Positions 25,527 to 33,663 of a DNA stretch of 36,645 bases are shown here, piece after piece. The stretch lies in NCBI GenBank assembly GCA_002451015.1, contig DKBB01000398.1:11678-48322 (forward strand), read 5' to 3'. A program made the position numbers and the translations under genes. Source of the DNA: Acidobacteria bacterium UBA6911. Its GTDB lineage: Bacteria; Acidobacteriota; UBA6911. The notes under the pieces were generated by a model. The model saw only the letters and a list, made by a program, of their open reading frames with translations, did no database searches and had not been told where the DNA came from. The first letter of the stretch is position 1, and every line of letters begins with the position of its first letter.

Positions 25527-25863
25527 TTCCAATCCTTTCCCTGACTTTCCCTGTCCGGAATCAACAACGGAAAGATTATCGAAGCGAACCGGTCTCATGA
25601 ACCTATTTCTTTAGAGATCTCTATTTAAATAATACATATTTGTGCTCGATACTCCTAAAATAAATCAGGCTTTTCGCGCAAAGAGCCACTCAGAAAAACG
25701 AGTACCGTCAAATGTAAAAAGAAAAATCTAACATTTAATGAAGATGTCAAAGGAGGAGAGGAGTCCGTTTGAAATAGGCGCTCTCACGGCCGGGGCAACA
25801 AACGTTTCACACGCAATCAACTTGTCCGAAACTGCATATGCGTTCGGAAATTCCTATAAGACG
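25527..25863. other. 337-bp intergenic region upstream of the DUF4136 gene
   Basis: Should hold the DUF4136 promoter, but no good consensus was seen. An AT-rich stretch lies at 25620-25750. A 45-codon plus-strand frame (25744-25881) ends inside the adjacent hairpin; it lacks an upstream ribosome site and is not called. Confidence 0.4.
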
Positions 25864-25901
25864 AAAGGCGCCGCAGGGTAGATCCACCCTGCGGCGCCTT
25901 T
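25864..25901. terminator. Strong hairpin, probable terminator of the beta-barrel gene
   Basis: A perfect 16-bp inverted repeat (25864-25879 with 25886-25901; arms rich in GGCGCCGC) around a 6-nt loop. It lies about 100 bp after the end of the minus-strand beta-barrel gene. The flanking T-run is short (three T on either strand), so it may stop transcription poorly, or it may protect the mRNA 3' end. Confidence 0.65.
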
Positions 25902-26002
25902 GGTCAATATTTTCTCAACCCGCTTAATTTTTTTCTGACAGGACCTGGACACTGCCGGAATCCTGGGAAAAGATATTTATTAATCTAACGGGTGAGCCCG
26001 GA

Positions 26003-26659
26003 TTAGAAGCGGGCAAGAACGCCGCCGCTAAACTCAAACTGATGCGAGAAGTGATCGTTCCCTACATACCAGCAGTACCATGGATTGCACCACGTTCCTC
26101 CGGGGGTCGTTGTAATGTATGTGGGGGTCCACCGGACACCGCCCTTGAAGCCGAAGTGCTCCGTGGGATAGATCTTCACACCTCCGCCCCAGGTTGTGGA
26201 AAATTTCGTTCGAGAGTTCGAGGGACTGCCGTCGATGTCTCCCGGCGCGTAATGAGTTGCTCCCAGGCCACCGAAGATATAGGGTCTCAATTCCAAATCC
26301 TCGTCTCCGAAGGTGTAGGTAAAAATTCCGTGGTAATTGTCCACATTCATATCGGTGAAATCAGTGTCCGGAGCACTTACTGCACGCCCTCTCAACTTGC
26401 TATCCTGCCGGCTCCAGTTAAATCCCAGAGAAAATCCCTCGCTGAGAAAAAAGTCGGCTCCCACATCGTAAGCGAGCCCGCTCTTGGGACTAATGCGATT
26501 ATAAATGACATCATTTACTTCCTGATCCTGTACATCGATCCCCGAACTTAGGGTGTACCCTACCATTCCGTATACTTCGACCCGATTATCCTGAGCCAAC
26601 GCAAAGGGTGCTGCGAGAACCAGACAAAGACCAATTAAAATCGGCAATACTCTATGCAT
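26003..26659 (-). CDS. Outer-membrane beta-barrel protein, paralogue of the 21-kb gene
   Basis: A 218-residue exported protein. The signal peptide covers residues 1-22 (MHRVLPILIGLCLVLAAPFALA, cleavage before QDN). Mature strands include YGMVGYTLSSGI, LRPYIFGGLGATHYAPGD, TTWGGGVKIYPTEHFGFKG and a final GGVLARF ending in Phe. Blocks shared with the protein at 20984-21667 are NVDxYH, PYIxGGLGATxY, FGFxGGVRWTP and a WC...C pair. AAGGAG lies 7 nt before the ATG at 26659. It is probably a small outer-membrane barrel; its role is unknown. It stands alone, with a strong hairpin downstream. Confidence 0.84.
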   Translation of the reverse strand: MHRVLPILIGLCLVLAAPFALAQDNRVEVYGMVGYTLSSGIDVQDQEVNDVIYNRISPKSGLAYDVGADFFLSEGFSLGFNWSRQDSKLRGRAVSAPDTDFTDMNVDNYHGIFTYTFGDEDLELRPYIFGGLGATHYAPGDIDGSPSNSRTKFSTTWGGGVKIYPTEHFGFKGGVRWTPTYITTTPGGTWCNPWYCWYVGNDHFSHQFEFSGGVLARF

Positions 26660-27170
26660 TTGAATCTCCTTGACATTGTTATTTCAAAATACCGGACAAC
26701 CGCCAAAAATTAATTTCCAATGAAGTCATTTTAAGGTTGTCTTATCTGCTCCGGCTGCAATATGCCAGAGCAATGAAGTTTATACGTAAATAAAGCCGAC
26801 GTCAATTATACAAACTTTTCATGAGACATCGAATCATAGCGTATTCAATAAATGTTTTTAAGAGTATTGAAAAATTATATCCGCCCGTTGCGGTGGCAAA
26901 GGAAACATCCGTTTCCCCGATTTGCACTCCCATTCAACCTCGAATAAACGGGCAACAGGGCTTCCTTTATTTTTTTGAAGCGGCGCAACCGGCTGGGGCC
27001 AATATCCAGGTTTAAATGCATGCCACAGGTCGGAAAGCACTTTACTTGGATTCCAATCAAACCCGGGAGTGCGGCAACCAGACACGTAAAGAAGTTGAAG
27101 CTCTGGATCCATAAAGAGGGGTTTGAACGGCATGCACGGGCATCTTTTTCCCCGGCTCCGGGAATACGGA
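26660..27170. other. 511-bp intergenic region
   Basis: The part near 26660-26830 is AT-rich and should hold the beta-barrel promoter. The part 26858-27170 is GC-richer and has overlapping minus-strand frames of 91 and 99 codons without ribosome sites. Their content (for example FEVEWECKSGKRMFPLPPQ) is not low-complexity, but I recognise no family. It may be a decayed gene or a dispersed repeat. Confidence 0.4.
26779..26805 (-). promoter_or_regulatory. Candidate promoter of the beta-barrel gene
   Basis: On the minus strand TTGACG (26805-26800; 5 of 6) is followed after 15 bp by TATAAA (26784-26779; 5 of 6). The spacer is slightly short. It lies about 120 bp upstream of the start codon at 26659. 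Confidence 0.4.
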
Positions 27171-27716
27171 TCAAGTTCCTGTTTCCGATCGAAATTTCTT
27201 AACCTGTTGCATGTACACTTTTCGTATTATCGCCAGCTCCTCATCGTATCTTCCATCCCTGAAATCGGGGAAAGACCACTCGAAAGGCCTGTATCTTCCG
27301 GTCTTATAACGCCCGCAAAGATCGGCATAGATACCGTTGTCGAGATAAACTTTCTGGCCGGCCTCCTTGGCCGATGCAAGAATAAGCTTGTTGTGATCCA
27401 GATACCCGGCGTCCAAATTTACCGTCCTTTTCCCCTCTTGTGAGAAAAAAGCTTCTATATCGTTGCACTCCAGTTTCATCGAAACGATCAAAGCGGGCGT
27501 GTAGAGTGACTCAAACGCCAACAGTCTGCGAAACAACGGCATCCCCATTTCGGGCTGATAATAGTCGGTCGCATTGAAAAGGTGATCCTGCCCTTCGAAA
27601 TCGATTGCCCCCCACCGCGAGATCAATTCCTTCTTCATCGGCGGCAGTATTCCCGCCTCGCGGAAAAGCACTGCAACGAGGTATTTCACCGGAAGCGGTT
27701 TTTCAGGTCGTGCCAT
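27171..27716 (-). CDS. DUF4416 family protein
   Basis: A 181-residue cytoplasmic protein without signal or membrane segments. The DUF4416 pattern is clear: FNATDYYQPEMGMPLFRRLLAFE (about 47-69), VNLDAGYLDHNKLILASAKE (about 98-117), VYLDNGIYADL and PDFRDGRY near the end. The function of the family is unknown. Its ATG lies inside the last 14 bp of the acetyltransferase-like gene upstream, so the two are translationally coupled. No catalytic residues can be assigned. Confidence 0.85.
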   Translation of the reverse strand: MARPEKPLPVKYLVAVLFREAGILPPMKKELISRWGAIDFEGQDHLFNATDYYQPEMGMPLFRRLLAFESLYTPALIVSMKLECNDIEAFFSQEGKRTVNLDAGYLDHNKLILASAKEAGQKVYLDNGIYADLCGRYKTGRYRPFEWSFPDFRDGRYDEELAIIRKVYMQQVKKFRSETGT

Positions 27717-28533
27717 GACGAATAATCTCCCAGGCTTTTAGAACAACATCGCCTGCAACACCCATATTCTGCCGGATAAATGAAACCTGATCTCCGGGAT
27801 CCAGCTTGCATCGTTCCGTTCTGTCCGATGTGCTCACAGAAGCGGACGCCCCCTGGAGATAAAGATGCTTCCCGGCGACGCAACGGGTGAGTACGGGATA
27901 GGTCATCATCTCCCAGGTAAACGAATTGATCCACGCACGTTGAAACGTTTCGGCATCCACCGGAAAACTCTTATAGGTCAGCCGGACCTTCCGGTTTCCA
28001 CGAATCAAGGTCGCGAGTTCGATGCGACTGCCTCCTTCCAAAGGACGGAGTTCAATGTTCCTATAATCCAGAGCAATTATGGAAGAAGCGATCGCGGAAA
28101 GTGGTGTCGGTCTGAAAAGAAGGTAACCCGGATCGATAAGCAACGTTTGTTTCTCATGCATGACTACAAGACCGCAGTGCGTATTGACGCCATAATGGCG
28201 GTCGGCAAGCAGAGGCTGCGCATGGAGGCCGAGTTCGTTGAAAACGGCAATCAACGCGGCCGTCAAAGAAAAACAGGTTCCGCCGGTTCCCCACTTGAGA
28301 TGGTCTGCAAGCACTTCCTCCGGAAACCGAAGGGCCGACTTCGGGCTGAGCACACCATCCGATTTTATGATTTTGGTCAGATTTTCGTAAGGAAGAGCCG
28401 AGAACGCCTTCGCGCACTGTCCGATCACGGCCAACGGCTCTTTGCCCGGATGAATCGCGTATTTCGTGAAAAAACGATCCAGCAACGCCCGGTCTTTACA
28501 ACGGAATATCGGAGCTGTATGGACAGGTTTCAT
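27703..28533 (-). CDS. Arylamine N-acetyltransferase-like protein
   Basis: A 276-residue member of the NAT family (Acetyltransf_2). NATs move acetyl or other acyl groups from CoA to amines or hydroxylamines; related proteins act in natural-product amide closure. The catalytic triad is intact: C87 (WGTGGTCFSL), H119 (NTHCGLVV) and D134 (LLIDPGYL). The N-terminal LPYENLTKI (48-56) matches the family's FENL region. Length is normal. The C-terminal third is less conserved. It follows the symporter gene by 60 bp and overlaps the DUF4416 gene by 14 bp, which suggests an operon. The start ATG at 28533 has only a weak ribosome site. Confidence 0.82.
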   Translation of the reverse strand: MKPVHTAPIFRCKDRALLDRFFTKYAIHPGKEPLAVIGQCAKAFSALPYENLTKIIKSDGVLSPKSALRFPEEVLADHLKWGTGGTCFSLTAALIAVFNELGLHAQPLLADRHYGVNTHCGLVVMHEKQTLLIDPGYLLFRPTPLSAIASSIIALDYRNIELRPLEGGSRIELATLIRGNRKVRLTYKSFPVDAETFQRAWINSFTWEMMTYPVLTRCVAGKHLYLQGASASVSTSDRTERCKLDPGDQVSFIRQNMGVAGDVVLKAWEIIRHGTT

Positions 28534-28593
28534 CTTAGGATACTGTTTTAGAGCAGACTGAGCAGCGGCACCCCTGATCTGTTAAAGTGAAGA

Positions 28594-29916
28594 TCAGATG
28601 TCCGCACGATCCTGCCAGCCTTTAGTAAGTTTGTAGAAGTGAATAATGCACAGTATCAGAACTCCGGCAATCAGTGCGCTGCCGGCAAAGGCGTGCATGA
28701 TGCCCTGCAGGGCTCGTTCTGTTTGTACCGCGTTGGGCACATAGCCGAACCAATCCAACGTCCATCCCGTTGAGGCGCCGCCGACGGCAATGCCCAGTTT
28801 CAGCGCCAGCAGGTGACCTGAGAAAAACATGGCCATGGCCCCTTTACCGGATTTTTTCAAGCCATAGTCAACGGTGTCGGGTATTGTGGAGAACAGCATT
28901 GAAACAAACATCATCTGCGTGAAACTCGACAGCAGTGATAAAACAAAAGCCGAATAAACGCCATCCTGCGGCACAAAATAAAACAGCCCGTTGGTGATCA
29001 TCATACCCACGACAGCAATTTTTATGATGGCGACTTTGCACAACCTTTTAACCAGCCAGGCGCAAAACAGAGCGCCGCAGGCGGCGGCGACCATTCCGGA
29101 CGAGAGGAACAGGCTGATTAGATCTTCACTTTTCAGATAGTAATTGACATAGTAGGGAGTGACAGCGCCTTTCATTCCATCGCGAATCCAGAATACGACG
29201 GTCACTATCGCAATGATCTGCCATTGCCTGTTGCTCAGCATGCCCCAGATGTCGGTCAGGACGCTGTGCCTGGATTTGCTTTCCTCGATTTGCTCCCGTT
29301 CCCTAGTGAAGGCGAAACAGCCAAAGAAAAAGAGTATTGCAACGAGGGCCATTACCGCCATTGCCAGGGGAAAACCAAGCTGTTCATTGCCGCCGCCGAG
29401 AAGACTTACCAGCGGCAGCACGGCCGCGGTGACTAAAATGCCGCCGACCATAGCCATGGCGAAGCGCCAGGTCTGGACATCGGCCCGTTCCTGAGAATCG
29501 GAAGTAATAACACCACCCAATGCCGAATAAGGGATATTGACGGCGGTGTAGGCGGTCATCAACAAAGCATAGGATATGTAGGCGTAAACCAGTTTGGTCC
29601 CCATCCCTACATCGGGGGTAAAAAAGGCAGCAACGGCAAGCGCCCCATAAGGAACCGCTATCCACAGCATCCAGGGACGATAGCGGCCCCACTTGGTTTT
29701 GGTGCGGTCGGCGATAGCTCCCATCATGGGATCGGTGAAGGCATCAAACAGCCTGACTGCCAGCATCAGAGTGCCTGCCGCCGCTGCTTCAATCCCGTAT
29801 ACATCGGTGTAGAAGTACAGCAGGAAATTGACGACCATCTGGTAGACGATATTGCTGGCGGCATCACCCAATCCGTAGCTCAGCTTTTCCTTCAAACTTA
29901 ATGCGGGCTGTTTCAT
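28594..29916 (-). CDS. GPH-family sugar:cation symporter (MelB-like)
   Basis: A 440-residue, twelve-helix major facilitator of the glycoside-pentoside-hexuronide:cation symporter family. The GPH signature is clear near the N-terminus: SYGLGDAASNIVYQMV (13-28) and FDAFTDPMMGAIADRTKTKWGRYRPW (57-82). The latter includes the cation-site-type Asp residues and the cytoplasmic loop. It probably imports an oligosaccharide or glycoside with Na+ or H+; the substrate cannot be told. The ATG at 29916 has AAGGT upstream. It precedes the acetyltransferase-like gene on the same strand. A functional link to the GH3 enzyme 23 kb away is possible but unsupported. Confidence 0.92.
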   Translation of the reverse strand: MKQPALSLKEKLSYGLGDAASNIVYQMVVNFLLYFYTDVYGIEAAAAGTLMLAVRLFDAFTDPMMGAIADRTKTKWGRYRPWMLWIAVPYGALAVAAFFTPDVGMGTKLVYAYISYALLMTAYTAVNIPYSALGGVITSDSQERADVQTWRFAMAMVGGILVTAAVLPLVSLLGGGNEQLGFPLAMAVMALVAILFFFGCFAFTREREQIEESKSRHSVLTDIWGMLSNRQWQIIAIVTVVFWIRDGMKGAVTPYYVNYYLKSEDLISLFLSSGMVAAACGALFCAWLVKRLCKVAIIKIAVVGMMITNGLFYFVPQDGVYSAFVLSLLSSFTQMMFVSMLFSTIPDTVDYGLKKSGKGAMAMFFSGHLLALKLGIAVGGASTGWTLDWFGYVPNAVQTERALQGIMHAFAGSALIAGVLILCIIHFYKLTKGWQDRADI

Positions 29917-30302
29917 GTTGTTACCTTATCTCTGTTATTTAATAGTTATGGGGTTGCACCGAATCTTTCGTTTCTTAGATGTTGTTTTTGTCTAACTAAT
30001 AAATTATTTTGAGCCTAACCTCGCCCCGGTGCATCGGCAATATTCATGCCCCGACAACGCTCCAGGTCATGAACTGGCACTCTCCCCAAAACCCGACACA
30101 GATATCAATCAGGCCAATATGGCACATGGCACCAAACAAGTGCCGGTTTTACAAAAACCCACTCCTGCCGGACCTGTCCTCTGCCAGATCCAAAACATTA
30201 GATTGGTTTTCTAGAATTTCCGGCTGCGAGTTTACTATAGGTTGCGATAAAATTCGCGGAATTTTCACAGATCCATGATCCCGGATGTTTATCGGAACAC
30301 CT
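29917..30302. other. 386-bp intergenic region
   Basis: Lies between the lipid kinase and the symporter upstream region. It is AT-rich near the symporter start. An 89-codon plus-strand frame at 30009-30278 has no ribosome site and no recognisable content. No terminator or promoter of quality was seen. Confidence 0.45.
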
Positions 30303-31208
30303 TTACATTTTCAACGTTTTCTGTGAAATTTTAGAAATAACCTTCAGTTTCATTTCTGACATTTCCAATACGACTTTTCTTGCATCGAGTTCGATGGCAT
30401 CGCCGTCCAAGGAAGCCGGGATGGCGTCATCTTCTTCAAAAATTATCTCAATTTTTTTCCCATGAGCCACAAAAAAATTCTTCCCGGTATTCAAGGAAAA
30501 AAAGAAATAAAGAAAAGCATCGAAAAAGCTGACAACACTTTTGTTCGTAAGAACGATCAGGGTCAGGAGACCATCCACATAACTCATTTCCTTTCTGGGC
30601 CTGGAACCGAAAACCCTTAATATATTGGCTATGAGGATCGTATTTCCTTCATAAATGCGACTTTCTCCATCAACCGATATTTTAAATCTGCATTTCCTGA
30701 ATTTCAAACTTCTTAAAAAATACAGAAAATAGGCGAAAATACCGAGATGCTTTTTTGACCGTCGGGGGGTATTGACGATCAGCCGCGTAACATATCCGAG
30801 CGCGAAGGCAATCAAAAAATATTTCTTATTATTCAACAGGCCCACGTCAATTTCGATCGGCTTGCCCGAAAGAGCCAGCTTCACGGCTTTTTTCATTCTC
30901 GCGGGAATTCTCATTGAAAAGGCGAACAGGTTGCCCGAACCTGCCGGGATTACGGCAACAGGTATGTCGGGGCCGTTTTCAAGAACCAGCCGGGTGACGG
31001 CCCTGACCGTTCCGTCTCCACCGAATACTATTACCAGATCGGCTTGGCGTCCGTTCAGACCCGGAAGGGTCTCAAGTTTGTTCGGATCTTCGGATATCAC
31101 TTCAAAATAATCGCCAAGTTTTTCAATTTCGTCCGTCAACAAACGGATCGGGCCCTTCTTTCTCAGGCGTCCGGCGTGAGGATTGTAGAAAATAAGGATA
31201 TTTCTCAT
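30303..31208 (-). CDS. Diacylglycerol kinase-family lipid kinase
   Basis: A 301-residue DAGK-type lipid kinase (YegS/DgkB/BmrU group) that phosphorylates diacylglycerol or a related lipid with ATP, at the inner membrane face. Motifs are the N-terminal NPHAG (9-13), the nucleotide-binding FGGDGTV (62-68), PAGSGN (88-93) and, near the C-terminus, IPASLDGD. The DAGK catalytic domain (1-130) and the C-terminal beta-sandwich are complete. No membrane segment is present. The ATG at 31208 has no Shine-Dalgarno-like sequence and an A/T-rich leader. It lies 83 bp downstream of the MetX-fold hydrolase gene. Confidence 0.9.
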   Translation of the reverse strand: MRNILIFYNPHAGRLRKKGPIRLLTDEIEKLGDYFEVISEDPNKLETLPGLNGRQADLVIVFGGDGTVRAVTRLVLENGPDIPVAVIPAGSGNLFAFSMRIPARMKKAVKLALSGKPIEIDVGLLNNKKYFLIAFALGYVTRLIVNTPRRSKKHLGIFAYFLYFLRSLKFRKCRFKISVDGESRIYEGNTILIANILRVFGSRPRKEMSYVDGLLTLIVLTNKSVVSFFDAFLYFFFSLNTGKNFFVAHGKKIEIIFEEDDAIPASLDGDAIELDARKVVLEMSEMKLKVISKISQKTLKM

Positions 31209-31291
31209 TTAGTAAAAATAATAAATCTGCGTTTAGGAGATCATCCGGTCGATTCAATGCCCCGGTTTATCCGAACCATGGATTCAATGTG

Positions 31292-32353
31292 TTATGGCCC
31301 TAGAAATTTCAAAAGCGCCTGATTCATACCGTTGTCCGGACACAGGTGAAGGCTGTGTCCACAAGCATTGTCCAGAATGAAAGGTTCCACTTCCATTTTC
31401 TTTGCATACTCGAGTGCGGGACCGGGAGTTACCGTATGGTCGCTCTCGGAAACGGCGATGAACAATTTCGCCTTGACCCCCGATGCATCGGCGGCATCCA
31501 GAGTCATCATCGCCTCCACCTGGCGGATTTTGTTGTTTGCGTCCGGGCCATTGTAATGTTCCGTTGATTCCGCTATCGCGGCGAAAACCTGTTCTCGCGT
31601 GGTGTTTGCGTTGAAGTATTCCGGGGTGGTCAGGATCAGCGCGCCGATTTCATATTCAAACGCGCGTGCGGGATTCTCCGTATAGTCGCCGTTATTCCAG
31701 CGCCGGTCGTTTTTGATCGCATCGATCTGCATTTGCCAGTGCAGCAGATCATATGGAGCCAGGCGCGGCGATCCGGCAATCGCCACGGCTTTATCCATGA
31801 AATTCGGATATGCCGTCACCCACTGGAAAGTCTGCATTGCGCCCATAGAGACTCCTATAACGGCTTTTACGTGGCCTACATTCAATACCCGTGTGAGCAG
31901 CGCATGCTGGCTTACCACCATATCGCGAACGGTGATCGTCGGAAACTTCATTCGAGGTTGGACATGGCTGTTCGAGGGTGAAGAGGAGACACCGTTCGAC
32001 AACGCGTCAAGGGCAATCACATAATAGCCGGCATCGGACAACCACGCCATCCCGCCCTCCATCTGTTCCGTTCGGCCGTTGGCCCAGGTTGGATAAAGGA
32101 CGATATTCGATTTTTCCGCGTTGGGTTGTCCGAAGGTCCTGTAGCCTACCCGGCATTCGCGCAGCACTTCGCCGGAGACAAGCATAAGGTCGCCTATATC
32201 GCCGAATCGCTGCTGCCCGAAAGCCGGTACATGCAGAACCAGGCCCAGCAACAGGGCGAGGGCTTGAACCGACAACCTGTAGACAGATTGAATCGGGCTG
32301 TCTGAAAACCATCTATGGCGTCTCCGGTCACTATCGGGAATATTGGGAGTCAT
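31292..32353 (-). CDS. Exported MetX-fold alpha/beta-hydrolase
   Basis: A 353-residue protein of the homoserine O-acetyltransferase-like alpha/beta-hydrolase group. The nucleophile is S169 in IGVSMGAMQTFQW, very like the GSMGGMQ of MetX. The acid is probably the Asp of SESDHTVTP and the base the His of ACGHSLHLC. However, residues 26-47 form an export signal (LSVQALALLLGLVLHVPAFGQ), so it cannot be a cytoplasmic methionine-pathway enzyme; a secreted esterase or acyltransferase is more likely. The ATG at 32353 is chosen because AGGTGAGG lies 5 nt upstream; a longer frame upstream encodes no domain. It follows the metallo-hydrolase gene by 115 bp. Confidence 0.82.
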   Translation of the reverse strand: MTPNIPDSDRRRHRWFSDSPIQSVYRLSVQALALLLGLVLHVPAFGQQRFGDIGDLMLVSGEVLRECRVGYRTFGQPNAEKSNIVLYPTWANGRTEQMEGGMAWLSDAGYYVIALDALSNGVSSSPSNSHVQPRMKFPTITVRDMVVSQHALLTRVLNVGHVKAVIGVSMGAMQTFQWVTAYPNFMDKAVAIAGSPRLAPYDLLHWQMQIDAIKNDRRWNNGDYTENPARAFEYEIGALILTTPEYFNANTTREQVFAAIAESTEHYNGPDANNKIRQVEAMMTLDAADASGVKAKLFIAVSESDHTVTPGPALEYAKKMEVEPFILDNACGHSLHLCPDNGMNQALLKFLGP

Positions 32354-32468
32354 TTTGGCCTCACCTGAGTTCATGTAATCCACGGCCGACAACAGTCCGG
32401 CAATAACCGGGATTTTGCATGGATTCACTTTTCGAAGGTTCCTACTGCGGTGGCGCAGGCACACAATT

Positions 32469-33356
32469 TTATTTTTCCGCCAGGCTCTGGTACACCAGTT
32501 CCAGCCATTGTGGAGCTGTAAAGAATCCTTTCGTCCAGGGTTCAAAGCGGTCCGGAAGCCCGGCTGCCTTGATCTGATCCAGCGTTTTGCCTTCCTTCAT
32601 CTGACCGCGAACGATTTCAGCGGAATCATAAAGCATCTGGCGAAATGCCTTGAGTTCGGCAACTCCTACGACGGGCCCGTGGCCCGGGATGATTCTCGTG
32701 TCGGGAGGAAGATCGGACAGGATAGAGTCCAGCTGCCGTACCCAATTTTCGATATTTCCGCCGTTGGCCACATCCATAAACGGAAACATGCCCTGGAAAA
32801 ACATATCCCCCGTGTGGATCACTTTATATTTGTCGATGAATACGACCGTATCGCCGTTGCTGTGAGCGTTGGGGTAATGGACCAATCGAATCGGGAGATT
32901 GCCGGCATAAAGGGTCAATGTATCGGAATAAGTGACTGACGGAAGCGCCTCGGCCGGAAGAGCTGGAGTTGTCTGCCCCAGCAGGGTTTGAGGCTCGGTC
33001 AACAGGGGACGGACGTTTTCATGCGTTACGACAACAGACCCGGGGCCAAAGATCTTGTTGCCGTCCGTATGGTCGCTGTGCCAGTGGGTATTTATCACAA
33101 AACGTATTTTTTCACCGCCAGGCAGGGCTCTGAGCTCCGTTCGAATCGGATTTTCGAAACGTGCGTACATGGAATCGATGATGACAGCTCCCGCAGGATC
33201 AGCAATGACTCCGATATTACCGGCGCTTCCGCTGTCCAGTACATAGACCGGACCGGCGACACGCTTTGTCGTGATTTGCACGGTATCCTGCTGCGCACCC
33301 AGAAATGCAGGTATGCAGACAATTGTCAGGACCGACACAAGGATAATGCGTTTCAT
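32469..33356 (-). CDS. Exported metallo-beta-lactamase-fold hydrolase
   Basis: A 295-residue secreted protein. The signal peptide covers about residues 1-21 (MKRIILVSVLTIVCIPAFLG, cleavage near AQQ). The zinc site is complete: HWHSDH (91-96), then His in YPNAHSNGD, Asp in IHTGDMFF and His in IPGHGP. The family cleaves varied esters, lactones and thioesters; true beta-lactamase activity cannot be read from the sequence. The ATG at 33356 has AAAGGAG 7 nt upstream, and an upstream in-frame extension is unlikely. Together with the secreted MetX-fold protein downstream it suggests extracytoplasmic ester or lactone turnover. Confidence 0.88.
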   Translation of the reverse strand: MKRIILVSVLTIVCIPAFLGAQQDTVQITTKRVAGPVYVLDSGSAGNIGVIADPAGAVIIDSMYARFENPIRTELRALPGGEKIRFVINTHWHSDHTDGNKIFGPGSVVVTHENVRPLLTEPQTLLGQTTPALPAEALPSVTYSDTLTLYAGNLPIRLVHYPNAHSNGDTVVFIDKYKVIHTGDMFFQGMFPFMDVANGGNIENWVRQLDSILSDLPPDTRIIPGHGPVVGVAELKAFRQMLYDSAEIVRGQMKEGKTLDQIKAAGLPDRFEPWTKGFFTAPQWLELVYQSLAEK

Positions 33357-33663
33357 AAGGCGCTCCTTTAAATAAGTTTGAGAATCAGGATCGATCAAGC
33401 TTTCGCTCCAAGATGCCTTTAACCGATATAAAGCTATGGAGGATATTCGCATCAACCTGTTTTGAGAAGGCAGGAACCCAAAATGCCGGTCTTTAGAAAC
33501 TATGGCCCTATCCGACCAGTTCAGGAATCCCGCCGGATGTCTTATGTAAAAAATTCTTAATTTTCGACTGCGATTTTACTACTGTTTTACAAAAAAGTTG
33601 TTTTAATTCGAGCAACCATCCGGCTCCAGAGGGTATACTCTGAAAGGAACCGGAGGATACACG
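33357..33663. other. 307-bp divergent intergenic region
   Basis: It holds the ribosome sites and promoters of the metallo-hydrolase gene (minus) and the M2 peptidase gene (plus). A TATACT lies at about 33634-33639, 25 bp upstream of the M2 start, but has no good -35. A low-GC stretch lies at 33541-33610. No gene was seen. Confidence 0.45.

Noticed and set aside
25744..25881. A 45-codon plus-strand frame ending in the strong hairpin
   Set aside because: The purine-rich AAAGGAGGAGAGG lies inside the frame, not before its ATG, and no family was recognised. Too weak to call.
30009..30278. An 89-codon plus-strand frame upstream of the symporter gene
   Set aside because: No ribosome site and no domain; it lies where the symporter promoter is expected.
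31292..32353. Calling the MetX-fold protein homoserine O-acetyltransferase (metX)
   Set aside because: The export signal and lack of methionine-pathway neighbours argue against a cytoplasmic biosynthetic role, despite the similar nucleophile elbow.
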